Source: JBFAPK01 sp040676675
GTDB lineage: Bacteria; Actinomycetota; Actinomycetes; Mycobacteriales; Micromonosporaceae
NCBI RefSeq assembly: GCF_040676675.1
Contig: NZ_JBFAPK010000069.1
Location: 1 to 18,130, forward strand
Direction of reading: 5' to 3'
Length of the DNA: 18,130 nt
Shown here piece by piece: positions 1 through 7,352 of this stretch. The notes below the pieces were generated by a model, which was not told the DNA's origin, did not search any database, and saw only the letters and a program-made list of their open reading frames with translations. A program made the translations under genes and the position numbers. Positions within the stretch are counted from its first letter, which is position 1; each line of letters starts with the position of its first letter.

Positions 1-813
1 CAGGAATCCACCCGCGTCATCGCCTGCTCCGGCTACATGCGCGACGAGATCACCAACCTCTTCGACCTGCCCGCCCAGCGCGTCGACGTCGTACCGAACG
101 GGGTGAACGACCGGGCCTGGCACGCCAAGCCCCGGGCCGTCGCCTCCGCCCGGCGGCGGTATGCCGGCAACGGGCCGCTGATCGGCTACGCCGGCCGGCT
201 GGTCTACGAGAAGGGCGTGCAGCACCTCATCGCCGGCCTGCCCCGACTGCGCCAGGCCCACCCCGACCTGCGCGTGGTGATCGCCGGCGACGGCCCGTAC
301 CGGGGTGAGCTGCAGGAGCAGGCGCGCGGCCTGCGGCTGGACGACAGCGTCCGCTTCGTCGGCTTCATGAACGAGAAGCAGCTCCCCGCGGTCCTCGGCG
401 CCACCGACGCGACCGTGGTGCCGAGCCTGTACGAGCCGTTCGGCATGGTCGCGCTGGAGGCCGCCGCGGCCGGCGCGCCGCTCGCCGTCTCCGCCACCGG
501 CGGGCTCGCCGAGATCGTCGAGCCGGGCGTCACGGGCGTGACCTTCCGGCACGGCGACCCCGACGCGCTGGCCGGCGCGGTCGACTCGCTCCTCGCCGAC
601 GAGGTCTTCGCCCGCCGGGTGGCCCGGCAGGCCCGCACGATGGTCAGCGAGCGGTACGGCTGGTCGACCATCGCGGCCCGCACCGCCGCCGTCTACGCCG
701 GCGCCGTACGCGAGGCCGCCTCGTTCAGCACCCGCCAGGCGGCCGCCCTCCTCACCGGGGGCCGCCCCAAGATCGTCGTACCGGAGGGGAACCTGCTCGC
801 CGTGGGCGGCTGA
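1..813 (+). CDS. GT4-family glycosyltransferase, C-terminal part (5' end outside window)
   Basis: The reading frame is open from base 1 (QESTRVIACSGYMRDEI...), so the Met codon at 37 is probably internal and the true start lies upstream of the window. About 270 residues are visible and correspond to the C-terminal Rossmann lobe of a GT-B enzyme. The inter-lobe strand VDVVPNGVN is followed by GRLVYEKGVQHLI, and then by the nucleotide-sugar motif EPFGMVALE (an E-x7-E retaining-GT4 signature) and GGLAEIVEPGVTG. Such enzymes transfer a sugar from a nucleotide donor with retention of configuration, usually in the cytosol. The style resembles actinobacterial alpha-glucan and trehalose-type glycosyltransferases, for example those neighbouring GH57 branching enzymes, but the acceptor cannot be fixed from this fragment. 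The last 30 residues (after about 715) are a variable tail. The next gene starts 95 bases downstream on the same strand. Confidence 0.9.
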   Translation, partial: QESTRVIACSGYMRDEITNLFDLPAQRVDVVPNGVNDRAWHAKPRAVASARRRYAGNGPLIGYAGRLVYEKGVQHLIAGLPRLRQAHPDLRVVIAGDGPYRGELQEQARGLRLDDSVRFVGFMNEKQLPAVLGATDATVVPSLYEPFGMVALEAAAAGAPLAVSATGGLAEIVEPGVTGVTFRHGDPDALAGAVDSLLADEVFARRVARQARTMVSERYGWSTIAARTAAVYAGAVREAASFSTRQAAALLTGGRPKIVVPEGNLLAVGG

Positions 814-908
814 GCGCCCGGGCCGCCGGCAAACGGGGTGCCGGAACCGCGGACTGCTTAACTATCGTGTACGGCGAGTAGCAGTCTCGGGATCATGGCG
901 GTGCGGCG

Positions 909-2471
909 GTGCTGATCGAGGAGCGCTACCGGCTCGTACGCCTGGTCGGTACCGGTGGGATGGGGCGGGTCTGGCTGGCCCGCGACGAGATGCTGCACCG
1001 GGACGTGGCCGTCAAGGAGGTCGTACCGCCGCAGTGGTTGACCCCCGACGAGCGGGCCGAGCTGCGGCGGCGGACCCTGCGCGAGGCGCGCACCGCGGCC
1101 CGGCTCAGCCACCCCAACGTGGTGCGGGTCTACGACGTCGTCCACGACGGGCTGAACCCGTGGATCGTAATGGAGTACGTGCCGTCGCGCTCGCTGCACG
1201 ACGTGCTCACCGAGGACGGGCCGCTCCCCCCGCGCCGGGTCGCCGAGATCGGGCTCGCCGTGCTGGCCGCGCTGCGCGCCGCGCACGCCGCCGGGGTGCT
1301 GCACCGCGACGTCAAGCCGCACAACGTGCTGATCGGCGACGACGGGCGGGTGGTGCTGACCGACTTCGGGCTGGCGAAGTTCGACGGCGGGGACGGCGCG
1401 ACGACCCGGCCCGGCGTGATCCTCGGCTCCCCGCAGTACGTCGCGCCCGAGCGGGCCGCCGACGGTCTGTCCAGCGTGGAGACCGACCTCTGGTCGCTGG
1501 GGGCGACGCTCTACGCGGCGGTGGAGGGGCGCGCGCCGTACGCCCGGGAGACCGCCATGGCGACGCTGACCGCGCTCGCCACCACCGCACCGGACCCGCC
1601 GCGCCGGGCCGGCCCGCTGCGCCCGGTGCTGGCCGGACTGCTCCGCCGCGACCCGCACCGGCGGCTCGCCCCGGCCGAGGTGGAGCGGCTGCTCCGCCGG
1701 GTCCGGTCGGCTCCCGACCCGGCCCCGCGCCGCACCGGCGCCGGATCGGGCCGCTGGCGGGGCCATGCCCGCCCGCCCCACCGCCTGGGCCGCCGCACGG
1801 TCGCCGCGCTGGGCGGCCTGCTGGTGCTCGCGCTGGCGCTCGGCGCGCTGGCCTGGGTACGCCTGCGCGGGGAGCCGCCCGGCGCCGTCGCGGCCCGGGA
1901 GAGCGCCCCGGCGGCGGCACCGTCGCCGGCCGGTGCGTTCCCGTGCGCGCTGCCCCCGACCGCGCAGCCCATCAGCCCCGTCGCCTCCGCGGCGGTACCG
2001 GTCGGCGAGCGGTTCGCGCTGGTCGCCGGCTGGACCTGGTACACCGACCCGGCGGGCTTCCGGGTCGCGGTGCCGCTCGGCTGGCTGCACTACGTGGACC
2101 GGGGCACCGTCTGCTTCCGGGAACCCCGGGGCGCCCGGGTGCTCGGGGTCGACCCGACCACCCCGCGTACCGCCGGCGCGGAGGCCGCCGCCGCGCACTG
2201 GCGGGCCCGGGAGCGGGCGCTGACGGCCGGCGGCACGCTGGCCGGGTACGAGGGGATCTCCATCGCCCCGCTCGCCTTCTACGAGGGCGCCGCCGAGTGG
2301 GAGTGCCGGTGGCGCGACGCCGCCGGCGAGACCGTCCACACGTACCGCCTGCTGGTCAACACCCCGGGCGGGCGCGCGTACACCATCTCCTGGCTCACCC
2401 GGGAGTTCGACTGGCAGGTCAACCGCGCGTACCTGCCGATGATCAGGCAGAGCTTCGTCCCCGCCGCCTGA
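909..2471 (+). CDS. Membrane-anchored PknB-type Ser/Thr protein kinase
   Basis: This is a 520-residue Hanks-type kinase with a complete catalytic core: glycine loop GTGGMG (14-19), Lys36 in VAVK, HRDVKPHN with catalytic Asp134, DFG at 152-154 and APE at 179-181. An Arg/Pro-rich juxtamembrane stretch (about 255-295) leads to one membrane helix at about 298-317. The remaining 200 residues should be extracytoplasmic. They are not PASTA repeats and I do not recognise them; they contain Cys in FPCALPP, TVCFREP and WECRW and several Trp/Tyr-rich strands, which suggests a folded sensor domain. The GTG at 909 is chosen because an in-frame stop (TAG, 879-881) lies just upstream and the kinase domain begins at once (EERYRLV). 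No good Shine-Dalgarno is visible. A TAACTAT at 859-865 could be a -10 element. The kinase assignment is firm; the ligand is unknown. Confidence 0.95.
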   Translation: MLIEERYRLVRLVGTGGMGRVWLARDEMLHRDVAVKEVVPPQWLTPDERAELRRRTLREARTAARLSHPNVVRVYDVVHDGLNPWIVMEYVPSRSLHDVLTEDGPLPPRRVAEIGLAVLAALRAAHAAGVLHRDVKPHNVLIGDDGRVVLTDFGLAKFDGGDGATTRPGVILGSPQYVAPERAADGLSSVETDLWSLGATLYAAVEGRAPYARETAMATLTALATTAPDPPRRAGPLRPVLAGLLRRDPHRRLAPAEVERLLRRVRSAPDPAPRRTGAGSGRWRGHARPPHRLGRRTVAALGGLLVLALALGALAWVRLRGEPPGAVAARESAPAAAPSPAGAFPCALPPTAQPISPVASAAVPVGERFALVAGWTWYTDPAGFRVAVPLGWLHYVDRGTVCFREPRGARVLGVDPTTPRTAGAEAAAAHWRARERALTAGGTLAGYEGISIAPLAFYEGAAEWECRWRDAAGETVHTYRLLVNTPGGRAYTISWLTREFDWQVNRAYLPMIRQSFVPAA

Positions 2472-2505
2472 CCGCCGGTGCGGGCCGGAGTTCGTCCCCG
2501 CCGCC
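2454..2505. repeat. 15-bp direct repeat at the end of the kinase gene
   Basis: TTCGTCCCCGCCGCC occurs at 2454-2468, where it encodes the last residues of the kinase (FVPAA), and again perfectly at 2491-2505 just after the stop. The copies are 37 bases apart. The likeliest explanation is a small local duplication of the gene end, so the second copy would be a non-coding remnant. Confidence 0.6.
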
Positions 2506-2781
2506 CGCTCTCGTCACGCCGCGGGCCGGACCCGGCGGGCGCCGGGCTGTCGTACCTCGCTGGCACTCTGTACCGCGTGCGGACGACCGACGACAAGGGA
2601 CGCGTACCGCGCCCTCCCCCGGAGCCGCACCGCCGTTCCCGCGCCACGGCCCTCGCGGCGCGAAACGCTGCGACACGCCGCGTGGGCGGACACGCACGGT
2701 CGCCGATCGGCACGACGGTGGCATAGCAGCACGTCAGTACCGGGCGTCCGGGCGTCCGCGTGACCCGGCCCGCCGTCCTCT

Positions 2782-2833
2782 CCACTGTGGACGTGTGGGT
2801 GATTGCCCCGGGAGGTCAACTTTGGCACAGTGG
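2782..2833. repeat. 8-bp inverted repeat upstream of the YdjM-type gene, possible operator
   Basis: CCACTGTG (2782-2789) and CACAGTGG (2826-2833) are perfect reverse complements separated by 36 bases. The right arm lies just upstream of the candidate -10 element at 2836. The spacing is too wide for a simple hairpin, so a two-site operator is the more natural reading. This is inference only. Confidence 0.3.
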
Positions 2834-2835
2834 CG

Positions 2836-2864
2836 TAGTTTGCCGAAAAGATCTTGAGGAGGAG
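2836..2864 (+). promoter_or_regulatory. Candidate -10 and strong ribosome binding site
   Basis: TAGTTT (2836-2841) fits the actinobacterial TANNNT -10 pattern. It is followed by AAGATCTT (2848-2855, a palindrome) and GAGGAGGAG (2856-2864), a very strong Shine-Dalgarno placed 8 bases before the ATG at 2873. The ribosome binding site is convincing. The promoter call is weak because no clear -35 is visible. Confidence 0.45.
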
Positions 2865-2872
2865 CAAGGACC

Positions 2873-3682
2873 ATGATGGGCCCGTCCCATGCGTTGTCCG
2901 GTGCCGCCGTGTGGTTGACCGGCTGCTGGGCACTGGATCAGTTCGCCGGCTACGAGCAATCGCCACTGGCGATCGCCGTCGGCACCGCTGTCTGTGCCGG
3001 CGGAGCGCTCTTCCCCGATCTCGACCTCTCCGGCAAGGTGACCGCGAACAAGGGCGGCGCCACCGTCGCCCGCACCTTCGGGGTCGTCTCGCTCTTCGTC
3101 GCCGAGGTGATGGAGAAGATCTCACTCGGCGTCTACACGGCCACGAAGCTGAGCAAGGACCCGAAACGCGACAACGGCCACCGCACCCTCACCCACACGC
3201 TGCCCTTCACCGTCCTGGTCGGCTGGGGCACCACGGCGCTCTGCACCGCGTACGGGAAGTGGGCGGTCATCGGCATCCTCTTCTTCATGATCGGCCTGGC
3301 CCTGCGCGGGCTCTTCGACGAGTGGGCCAAGCGGGCCGGCTGGGTCATCATCACCCTGATCTCGCTGGCGGCGGCCTACTTCACCTACCTGAACCTGCCC
3401 GGCGACCGGGGCTATCCGATGCTGGGAGTCGCGGTCGGCGTCGGCTGTTTCGTCCACATCCTGGGTGACATGATCACCAGTGCCGGCGTACCGATCCTGT
3501 GGCCGATCCCGATCAAACGACGGATGTGGCGGATGATCGGCATCCCCAACAAGATCGCCGTCGAGGTCGGCGGCAAGGTCGAGACGAAGATCCTGCGTAC
3601 CGCCTTCACCATCGTCTCGCTGCTCGCCGTCCTCGGCATGGCCGGCACGGCGGTGCTGAGGCGCTTCAACATCGAGGTCTGA
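2873..3682 (+). CDS. YdjM/DUF457-family membrane-bound metal-dependent hydrolase
   Basis: This 269-residue protein opens with MMGPSHALSGAAVW, the N-terminal signature of the YdjM (DUF457) family, with a conserved His at 6. Further family hallmarks are the acidic LFPDLDLSG segment, GHRTLTHTL with His103 and His108, and VHILGDMITSAG with His195 and Asp199. These His/Asp residues are thought to bind metal in this phospholipase-C-like inner-membrane family. Several hydrophobic helices lie between them (about 120-185), and one more lies at the C-terminus (about 240-260). The second Met is an alternative start, but the Shine-Dalgarno at 2856-2864 fits either. In E. coli the founding member is LexA-regulated; I see no LexA box here. 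The physiological substrate is unknown. The gene stands alone and ends at a hairpin shared with the convergent gene. Confidence 0.88.
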   Translation: MMGPSHALSGAAVWLTGCWALDQFAGYEQSPLAIAVGTAVCAGGALFPDLDLSGKVTANKGGATVARTFGVVSLFVAEVMEKISLGVYTATKLSKDPKRDNGHRTLTHTLPFTVLVGWGTTALCTAYGKWAVIGILFFMIGLALRGLFDEWAKRAGWVIITLISLAAAYFTYLNLPGDRGYPMLGVAVGVGCFVHILGDMITSAGVPILWPIPIKRRMWRMIGIPNKIAVEVGGKVETKILRTAFTIVSLLAVLGMAGTAVLRRFNIEV

Positions 3683-3683
3683 G

Positions 3684-3736
3684 CACGACGGGCGGGGCCC
3701 GTTCCAGCCCTGGGCTGGAACGGGCCCCGCGTCGTG
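3684..3736. terminator. Perfect 18-bp hairpin, bidirectional terminator
   Basis: Bases 3692-3709 (GCGGGGCCCGTTCCAGCC) pair perfectly with 3713-3730 around a 3-base loop. The stem continues with CACGAC (3684-3689) against GTCGTG (3731-3736) across a two-base bulge. It starts 2 bases after the YdjM-type stop and ends 10 bases before the stop of the convergent gene, so it can end transcription from both sides. There is no U-run, which is usual for high-GC actinobacteria. Confidence 0.9.
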
Positions 3737-3746
3737 TCGATCTGGA

Positions 3747-5243
3747 CTACTCCACGACCGTCGACCCGGACCGGGCCAGCCGGCGGTCCAGCAGTCCGGT
3801 GAGGACGACCGTCAGCACCGCGACGCCGGCCAGGAACGCCCGGTCGGGCGTGGTCCTCGCGTTGATCATGAAGCCGAACGCGGTGTGCGCCAGGAGCGCG
3901 CCGGTGATCGCGGCGAGGCGGTGCCGGTCGGTCCAGTCTGCGGCGGAGCCCCAGCGCCGCAGGGCGAGCGCGGTCAGCGCCGCGAGCACGGCCGCCCCGG
4001 CCATCGGCACGAACGACCAGTTCCCGTGCGTGTACGCCGGATGGTGGGCGCCCCCGAACGGCCAGATCAGGGCGAAGAAGCCGAAGGTCGCCACGGCGCA
4101 GCACAGCCCGACCGTGATCGGCCGCGGCGCCCCGCCGGGCCTCGCCCCGGCCAGCACGGGACCGGCCTCCGCGCGCACCGCGACCGGTGCGGGACCGGCC
4201 GGCGCGCCGGCCGCGCGGCGCGGCAGCACCCGCAACGCGAGCACGGACAGCACCACGATCAGCCCGACGATGGCGACCGCCGCGGTACCGGGCAGGAGGT
4301 AGCCCGGGTCGATGTCCGGGGGTACCGACACCCGCAGCAGCGCCACACCGAGCAGCGCCACGAACCCGCAGCTCACGAGCCCGCCCCGGCGCAGGTACGG
4401 CGCCCGCCCGTGCCGCCGGAACACCAACTCCAGCAGCGTGATCGGGATCGCGATGCTGAACACCGCGTGGTAGGCCAGGTTCACCTCGGCGTACGCCGTG
4501 TTGACCCCGAGCATCCGGGGTGCCCAGTCCGCCGCGTGGTAGATGTTCGGGCTGGTGAGGCTCTGCAACGCCAGCCCCTCCTCGACGAGGCCGTAGACCA
4601 CGCCCATCAGCAGCAGGCTCGGCCACCCGCCGCCGGTACGGCGGACGACCTCGCGGACGAACAGCGCGCCCGCGCCGTAGATGGGCAGGTAGATCGGGAT
4701 CACCCAGGCGGTCCTCAGCGCGACGGTACCGAGCGCCACCTCGGCGATGACCGGCGTCAACAGCATCAGCAGCAGCGCCGCGCCGCGGTGACCGGGTCGC
4801 TTGGCTGGTTTCGGCCCGGCCGCGAAGGCCGTCCGCAGCACCCGGCGGTTGACCGCGAGCACCAACGCCGCCAGCAGCACGAGCTGCGCCACCTGCAGGA
4901 CCCGTAGCCAGGTCGGGTAGGCGGCGGAGAGGACGAGCCAGCCCACAGCCAGGAGTCCCGCGGCGGAGACGACCCGTACGCGCAGGTACGCGCGCCGCTG
5001 GCCGCGCCACAGCTGCCGGGCCACCCAGACGTACGCGACCGCCATGATGAGGATCGGGATCGGCCGGGTCCACAGCGTCGCCGCGAGCGAGTCCTCGTCG
5101 GCGCCCGGATCCCGGGCGAGCTGGTACGCCAGCACCTCGTGGCGGAACACCAGGGTGAGCGCCGCGAAGATCAGATTGACCGCGATGTTGCCGAAGAGCA
5201 GGACCACGACGGGACGGACGGCCCGGGCAGGGGGTGAGGTCAT
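3747..5243 (-). CDS. Polytopic membrane protein of unknown function
   Basis: The 498-residue product has roughly 12-14 hydrophobic segments spread over its whole length, separated by short Arg-rich loops. I do not recognise the family. The only polar feature inside a membrane segment is VVYGLVEEGLALQSL (Glu221-Glu222), followed about 40 residues later by YHAVFSIAIP. An EE pair and a downstream His in membrane helices recall CPBP-type intramembrane proteases, but the EExxxR and HxxxN motifs are not met, so I do not assign it there. The gene begins 67 bases after the stop of the response regulator on the same strand, so it may be read with module 1. It may also have its own start: TAGCTT lies 7 bases before the ATG and there is no good Shine-Dalgarno. 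It ends at the shared hairpin 3684-3736. Confidence 0.8.
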   Translation of the reverse strand: MTSPPARAVRPVVVLLFGNIAVNLIFAALTLVFRHEVLAYQLARDPGADEDSLAATLWTRPIPILIMAVAYVWVARQLWRGQRRAYLRVRVVSAAGLLAVGWLVLSAAYPTWLRVLQVAQLVLLAALVLAVNRRVLRTAFAAGPKPAKRPGHRGAALLLMLLTPVIAEVALGTVALRTAWVIPIYLPIYGAGALFVREVVRRTGGGWPSLLLMGVVYGLVEEGLALQSLTSPNIYHAADWAPRMLGVNTAYAEVNLAYHAVFSIAIPITLLELVFRRHGRAPYLRRGGLVSCGFVALLGVALLRVSVPPDIDPGYLLPGTAAVAIVGLIVVLSVLALRVLPRRAAGAPAGPAPVAVRAEAGPVLAGARPGGAPRPITVGLCCAVATFGFFALIWPFGGAHHPAYTHGNWSFVPMAGAAVLAALTALALRRWGSAADWTDRHRLAAITGALLAHTAFGFMINARTTPDRAFLAGVAVLTVVLTGLLDRRLARSGSTVVE

Positions 5244-5250
5244 GCCTGAA

Positions 5251-5256
5251 AAGCTA
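5251..5256 (-). promoter_or_regulatory. Candidate -10 of a leaderless transcript for the membrane protein
   Basis: Read on the minus strand, TAGCTT (5256 to 5251) fits TANNNT and is followed by 7 bases and then the ATG at 5243. Transcription would start at or next to the ATG. No -35 is obvious. Confidence 0.35.
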
Positions 5257-5310
5257 GAAACCGGGCGGCCCGGCCACCTCCGACCGAAGACCGGTCATCC
5301 GTCTCCGACT

Positions 5311-5976
5311 TCAGGCTGAGCCACGGGGGCGTACCAGACCGAGGTCGTAGGCGAGCACCACGGCCTGCACCCGGTCGCGGACGCCGAGCTTGCGCAGGAT
5401 CGCCGACACGTGGGTCTTCACGGTCGCCTCGGTCACCACGAGCCGGCCGGCGATCTCGGCGTTGGACGCGCCCCGCGCGATCAGCGCGAGCACCTCCCGC
5501 TCCCGGTCGGTGAGCCCGTCCAGCCGGCGCTCGTCGACCCGCGTCGCCAGTTCGGTGGCGACGAAGCGGTCGAGCAGGCGCCGAGTCACCGTCGGGGCGA
5601 GCAGCGCCTCGCCCCGCGCGACCACCCTGATCGCCGCCACGAGTTCGGCGGGCCGGACGTCCTTGAGCAGGAAGCCGCTCGCCCCGGCGCGCAGCGCCGC
5701 GTAGAGCGGCTCGTCCAGGTCGAACGTGGTCAGGATGATGACCTTCGGCGCGTCAGGAGCGGCGGTCAGTTGCCGGGTCGCGTCGATGCCGTCCATGCCA
5801 GGCATCCGCACGTCCATGAGGACGACGTCCGGACGGCACTGCGCCGCGAGGCGGACGGCCTGCGCTCCGTCACCCGCCTCGCCGACGACCTCCAGGTCCG
5901 GACGGGCACTGATGATCATCCGGAAGCCGGCCCGGACGAGGTGCTGGTCGTCCGCGATCAACACCCTGACCGTCAC
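5311..5976 (-). CDS. NarL/FixJ-family response regulator (module 1)
   Basis: This is a 221-residue two-domain regulator. The receiver domain (1-120) has the acidic pair Asp9-Asp10, phospho-acceptor Asp55 in VVLMDVRMPGMDG, Thr83-Thr84 and Lys105 in GFLLKD. The C-terminal LuxR-type helix-turn-helix begins at LTDREREVLALIARG and continues through SNAEIAGRL and the recognition helix ATVKTHVSAILRKL. It should bind DNA as a phosphorylated dimer. Its GTG start (5974-5976) overlaps the TGA of the upstream kinase (GTGA), implying translational coupling and a cognate pair. The target genes are unknown; the adjacent membrane protein is the natural first candidate. Confidence 0.95.
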   Translation of the reverse strand: MTVRVLIADDQHLVRAGFRMIISARPDLEVVGEAGDGAQAVRLAAQCRPDVVLMDVRMPGMDGIDATRQLTAAPDAPKVIILTTFDLDEPLYAALRAGASGFLLKDVRPAELVAAIRVVARGEALLAPTVTRRLLDRFVATELATRVDERRLDGLTDREREVLALIARGASNAEIAGRLVVTEATVKTHVSAILRKLGVRDRVQAVVLAYDLGLVRPRGSA

Positions 5977-7289
5977 GACGAACCTCCCAGCGGTAGGTGG
6001 GCACTGACGCGGAACCCGCCGCCGGGCAGCGGTCCCGCCGCGAACGACCCGCCGAGCATGCTGGCCCGTTCGCGCATGCCGATGATGCCGTGCCCGGCCC
6101 CCGCCCCGCCGCTCCGGCCGGCCCCTCTGCCGTTGTCGGTAACCTCGACGCGCAGTTCTCCGTCCGCGATCCGCAGCCGCACCTCGGCCCGGTTGGCGTC
6201 GGCGTGCCGCAGCGTGTTCGTCAGCGACTCCTGCACGATCCGGTACGCCGACAGGCCGATACCCGCGGGGACGTCCGCGAACCCGTCCCCCTCCCGGCGT
6301 ACCGTCACCTTCAGCGCGGCACCGGACATCGTCCGGGCCAGCCGGTCCACGTCCGCCAACGACCGCGCTCCGCCGGCCGGGTCGCCACCGGCCGCCGCCG
6401 CGTCACCGCTCTCCTCGCCGTCGGCCGACCGGATGGCGCGCAGGAACCAGCGCAGCTCGGTGAGGGCCTGCCGGCCCGCCGACTCGACCTGTCGCATCGC
6501 CTCCCGCGCCTGGCCCGGGTCGAGGTCGAACGCGTCGTCCGCCGCGGCGGCCTGCACCACCATCACCGAGACGGTGTGGGCCAGCACGTCGTGCACCTCG
6601 CGGGCGATGCGGGCGCGTTCCTCCAGCACCGCCCGGCGCGCCTCCGCGTACCGCCGCGCGGACCGGGCCCGGCCGAGCGCGCCCCAGCTCCAGGCCAGCA
6701 GCGCGGCGACCAGCCACACCCCCGCCTCGCCCCACCGCCCGGACACTACGGGCGGCACGGCGAACAGCAGCGCGCCGACCAACCCGCGCAGCGACAACCG
6801 GGTCGGGCGCAACCAGGCGAACGTGGAGAGCACCACGAGCGAGATCCCCGGGCCGACCGAGGGGAAGAGGGTCTGGAGGAGGACGCCGGCGCAGAACACG
6901 ATCGCGGTCACCCGGCCGGGCCGTACCCCCATCCACCACAGCGCGACGGCCTGGACCACGACAAGGACCACCGCGAGCGCCCGCCCCGTCGGCGTCGCCA
7001 GCCCGTGCGGTTGCAGCGCGAGTACGGGGCTGAGCGCGGCCAGGGCGAGCAGGACCAGCAGCCCGCGCCAGCGGCGCGACAACCGCGCCTCGAACCCGTC
7101 ACGCCCAGGACCGGGCAGTCGACCGTACGGCTCCGGCCCGGCCCGGCGGCGCCGGTCGCCCGAGCCGGGAAGGAATGCGTAACCTCGCACGACCGGTCCG
7201 TCCCATTCCCGCCAGCGCCCGGGCGCATCCTGCCGGCGCCCGCCCGAATCCTGTTGGCGCCCGGGCGCACCGGGCCGCCATCCGGGCAC
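5973..7289 (-). CDS. NarL-type sensor histidine kinase (HisKA_3), module 1
   Basis: The product has a run of membrane helices at about 75-205, a dimerisation/phospho-acceptor domain of HisKA_3 type (RARIAREVHDVLAHTVS, His233), and a GHKL ATPase domain with the N-box QESLTNTLRHA (Asn358), the DNGRGAG box and the GIIGMRERASMLGG box. It phosphorylates the overlapping regulator. The signal is probably sensed by the membrane region, since no extracellular domain is present. The start is uncertain. The GTG at 7289 lies 5 bases after a TAAGCT -10 candidate, which suits a leaderless mRNA, but the first 75 residues are Pro/Gly/Arg-rich and include a 21-bp tandem repeat. The GTG at 7190 (405 residues) is the main alternative. 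The C-terminal boundary is certain. Confidence 0.9.
   Translation of the reverse strand: MPGWRPGAPGRQQDSGGRRQDAPGRWREWDGPVVRGYAFLPGSGDRRRRAGPEPYGRLPGPGRDGFEARLSRRWRGLLVLLALAALSPVLALQPHGLATPTGRALAVVLVVVQAVALWWMGVRPGRVTAIVFCAGVLLQTLFPSVGPGISLVVLSTFAWLRPTRLSLRGLVGALLFAVPPVVSGRWGEAGVWLVAALLAWSWGALGRARSARRYAEARRAVLEERARIAREVHDVLAHTVSVMVVQAAAADDAFDLDPGQAREAMRQVESAGRQALTELRWFLRAIRSADGEESGDAAAAGGDPAGGARSLADVDRLARTMSGAALKVTVRREGDGFADVPAGIGLSAYRIVQESLTNTLRHADANRAEVRLRIADGELRVEVTDNGRGAGRSGGAGAGHGIIGMRERASMLGGSFAAGPLPGGGFRVSAHLPLGGSS
7215..7277. repeat. Three imperfect 21-bp tandem repeats at the 5' end of the kinase gene
   Basis: GCGCCCG recurs at 7215, 7236 and 7257, each copy followed by 14 partly conserved bases (CG-ATCCTG-T/C core in the first two). 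The period of 21 keeps the frame, giving seven-residue repeats of the type RQQDSGG/RRQDAPG if translated. Either this is a disordered N-terminal tail of the histidine kinase, or the repeats lie in its leader and the gene starts at 7190. Confidence 0.55.
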
Positions 7290-7294
7290 CGGTC

Positions 7295-7344
7295 AGCTTA
7301 TCCCGGACAATTGGGTGGCCGGCCGGCACGGCGGACCATAGCAT
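7295..7344. promoter_or_regulatory. Divergent promoter region between histidine kinase 1 and sirtuin
   Basis: Only 63 bases separate the two starts. On the minus strand TAAGCT (7300 to 7295) sits 5 bases before the GTG at 7289. On the plus strand TAGCAT (7339-7344) sits 8 bases before the ATG at 7353. Both match TANNNT at distances expected for leaderless transcripts. The -35 regions are not recognisable. A GC-rich near-palindrome (TGGCCGGCCGGCA, 7316-7328) lies between them. Confidence 0.4.
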
Positions 7345-7352
7345 CGGCGACC

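Larger units (their letters stand above)
2472..2872. other. Gene-free interval of about 400 bases
   Basis: I find no convincing gene here. The open frames (for example 2478-2726 on plus) translate to Arg/Pro-rich sequence without protein character. The last 90 bases are the only part with recognisable signals: an 8-bp inverted repeat (2782-2833), a possible -10 hexamer (2836-2841) and a strong ribosome binding site for the following gene. Local base composition becomes more A/T-rich after about 2790, as expected for a promoter. Confidence 0.6.

Noticed and set aside
2561..2568. TGGCACTC resembling half of a CIRCE (HrcA) operator
   Set aside because: The required inverted partner (GAGTGC) is absent 9 bases away, and no chaperone gene follows.
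2478..2726. 82-residue plus-strand open frame in the gene-free interval
   Set aside because: Arg/Pro-rich translation, no ribosome binding site and no recognisable domain.
2848..2855. AAGATCTT palindrome before the YdjM-type gene as a LexA box
   Set aside because: It does not match the actinobacterial LexA consensus (GAAC-N4-GTTC); an 8-bp palindrome of this kind can arise by chance.
5997..7352. Long N-terminal extension of the sirtuin frame
   Set aside because: The in-frame open stretch upstream of 7353 is antisense to histidine kinase 1 and has no protein character; the sirtuin fold begins right after the ATG at 7353.
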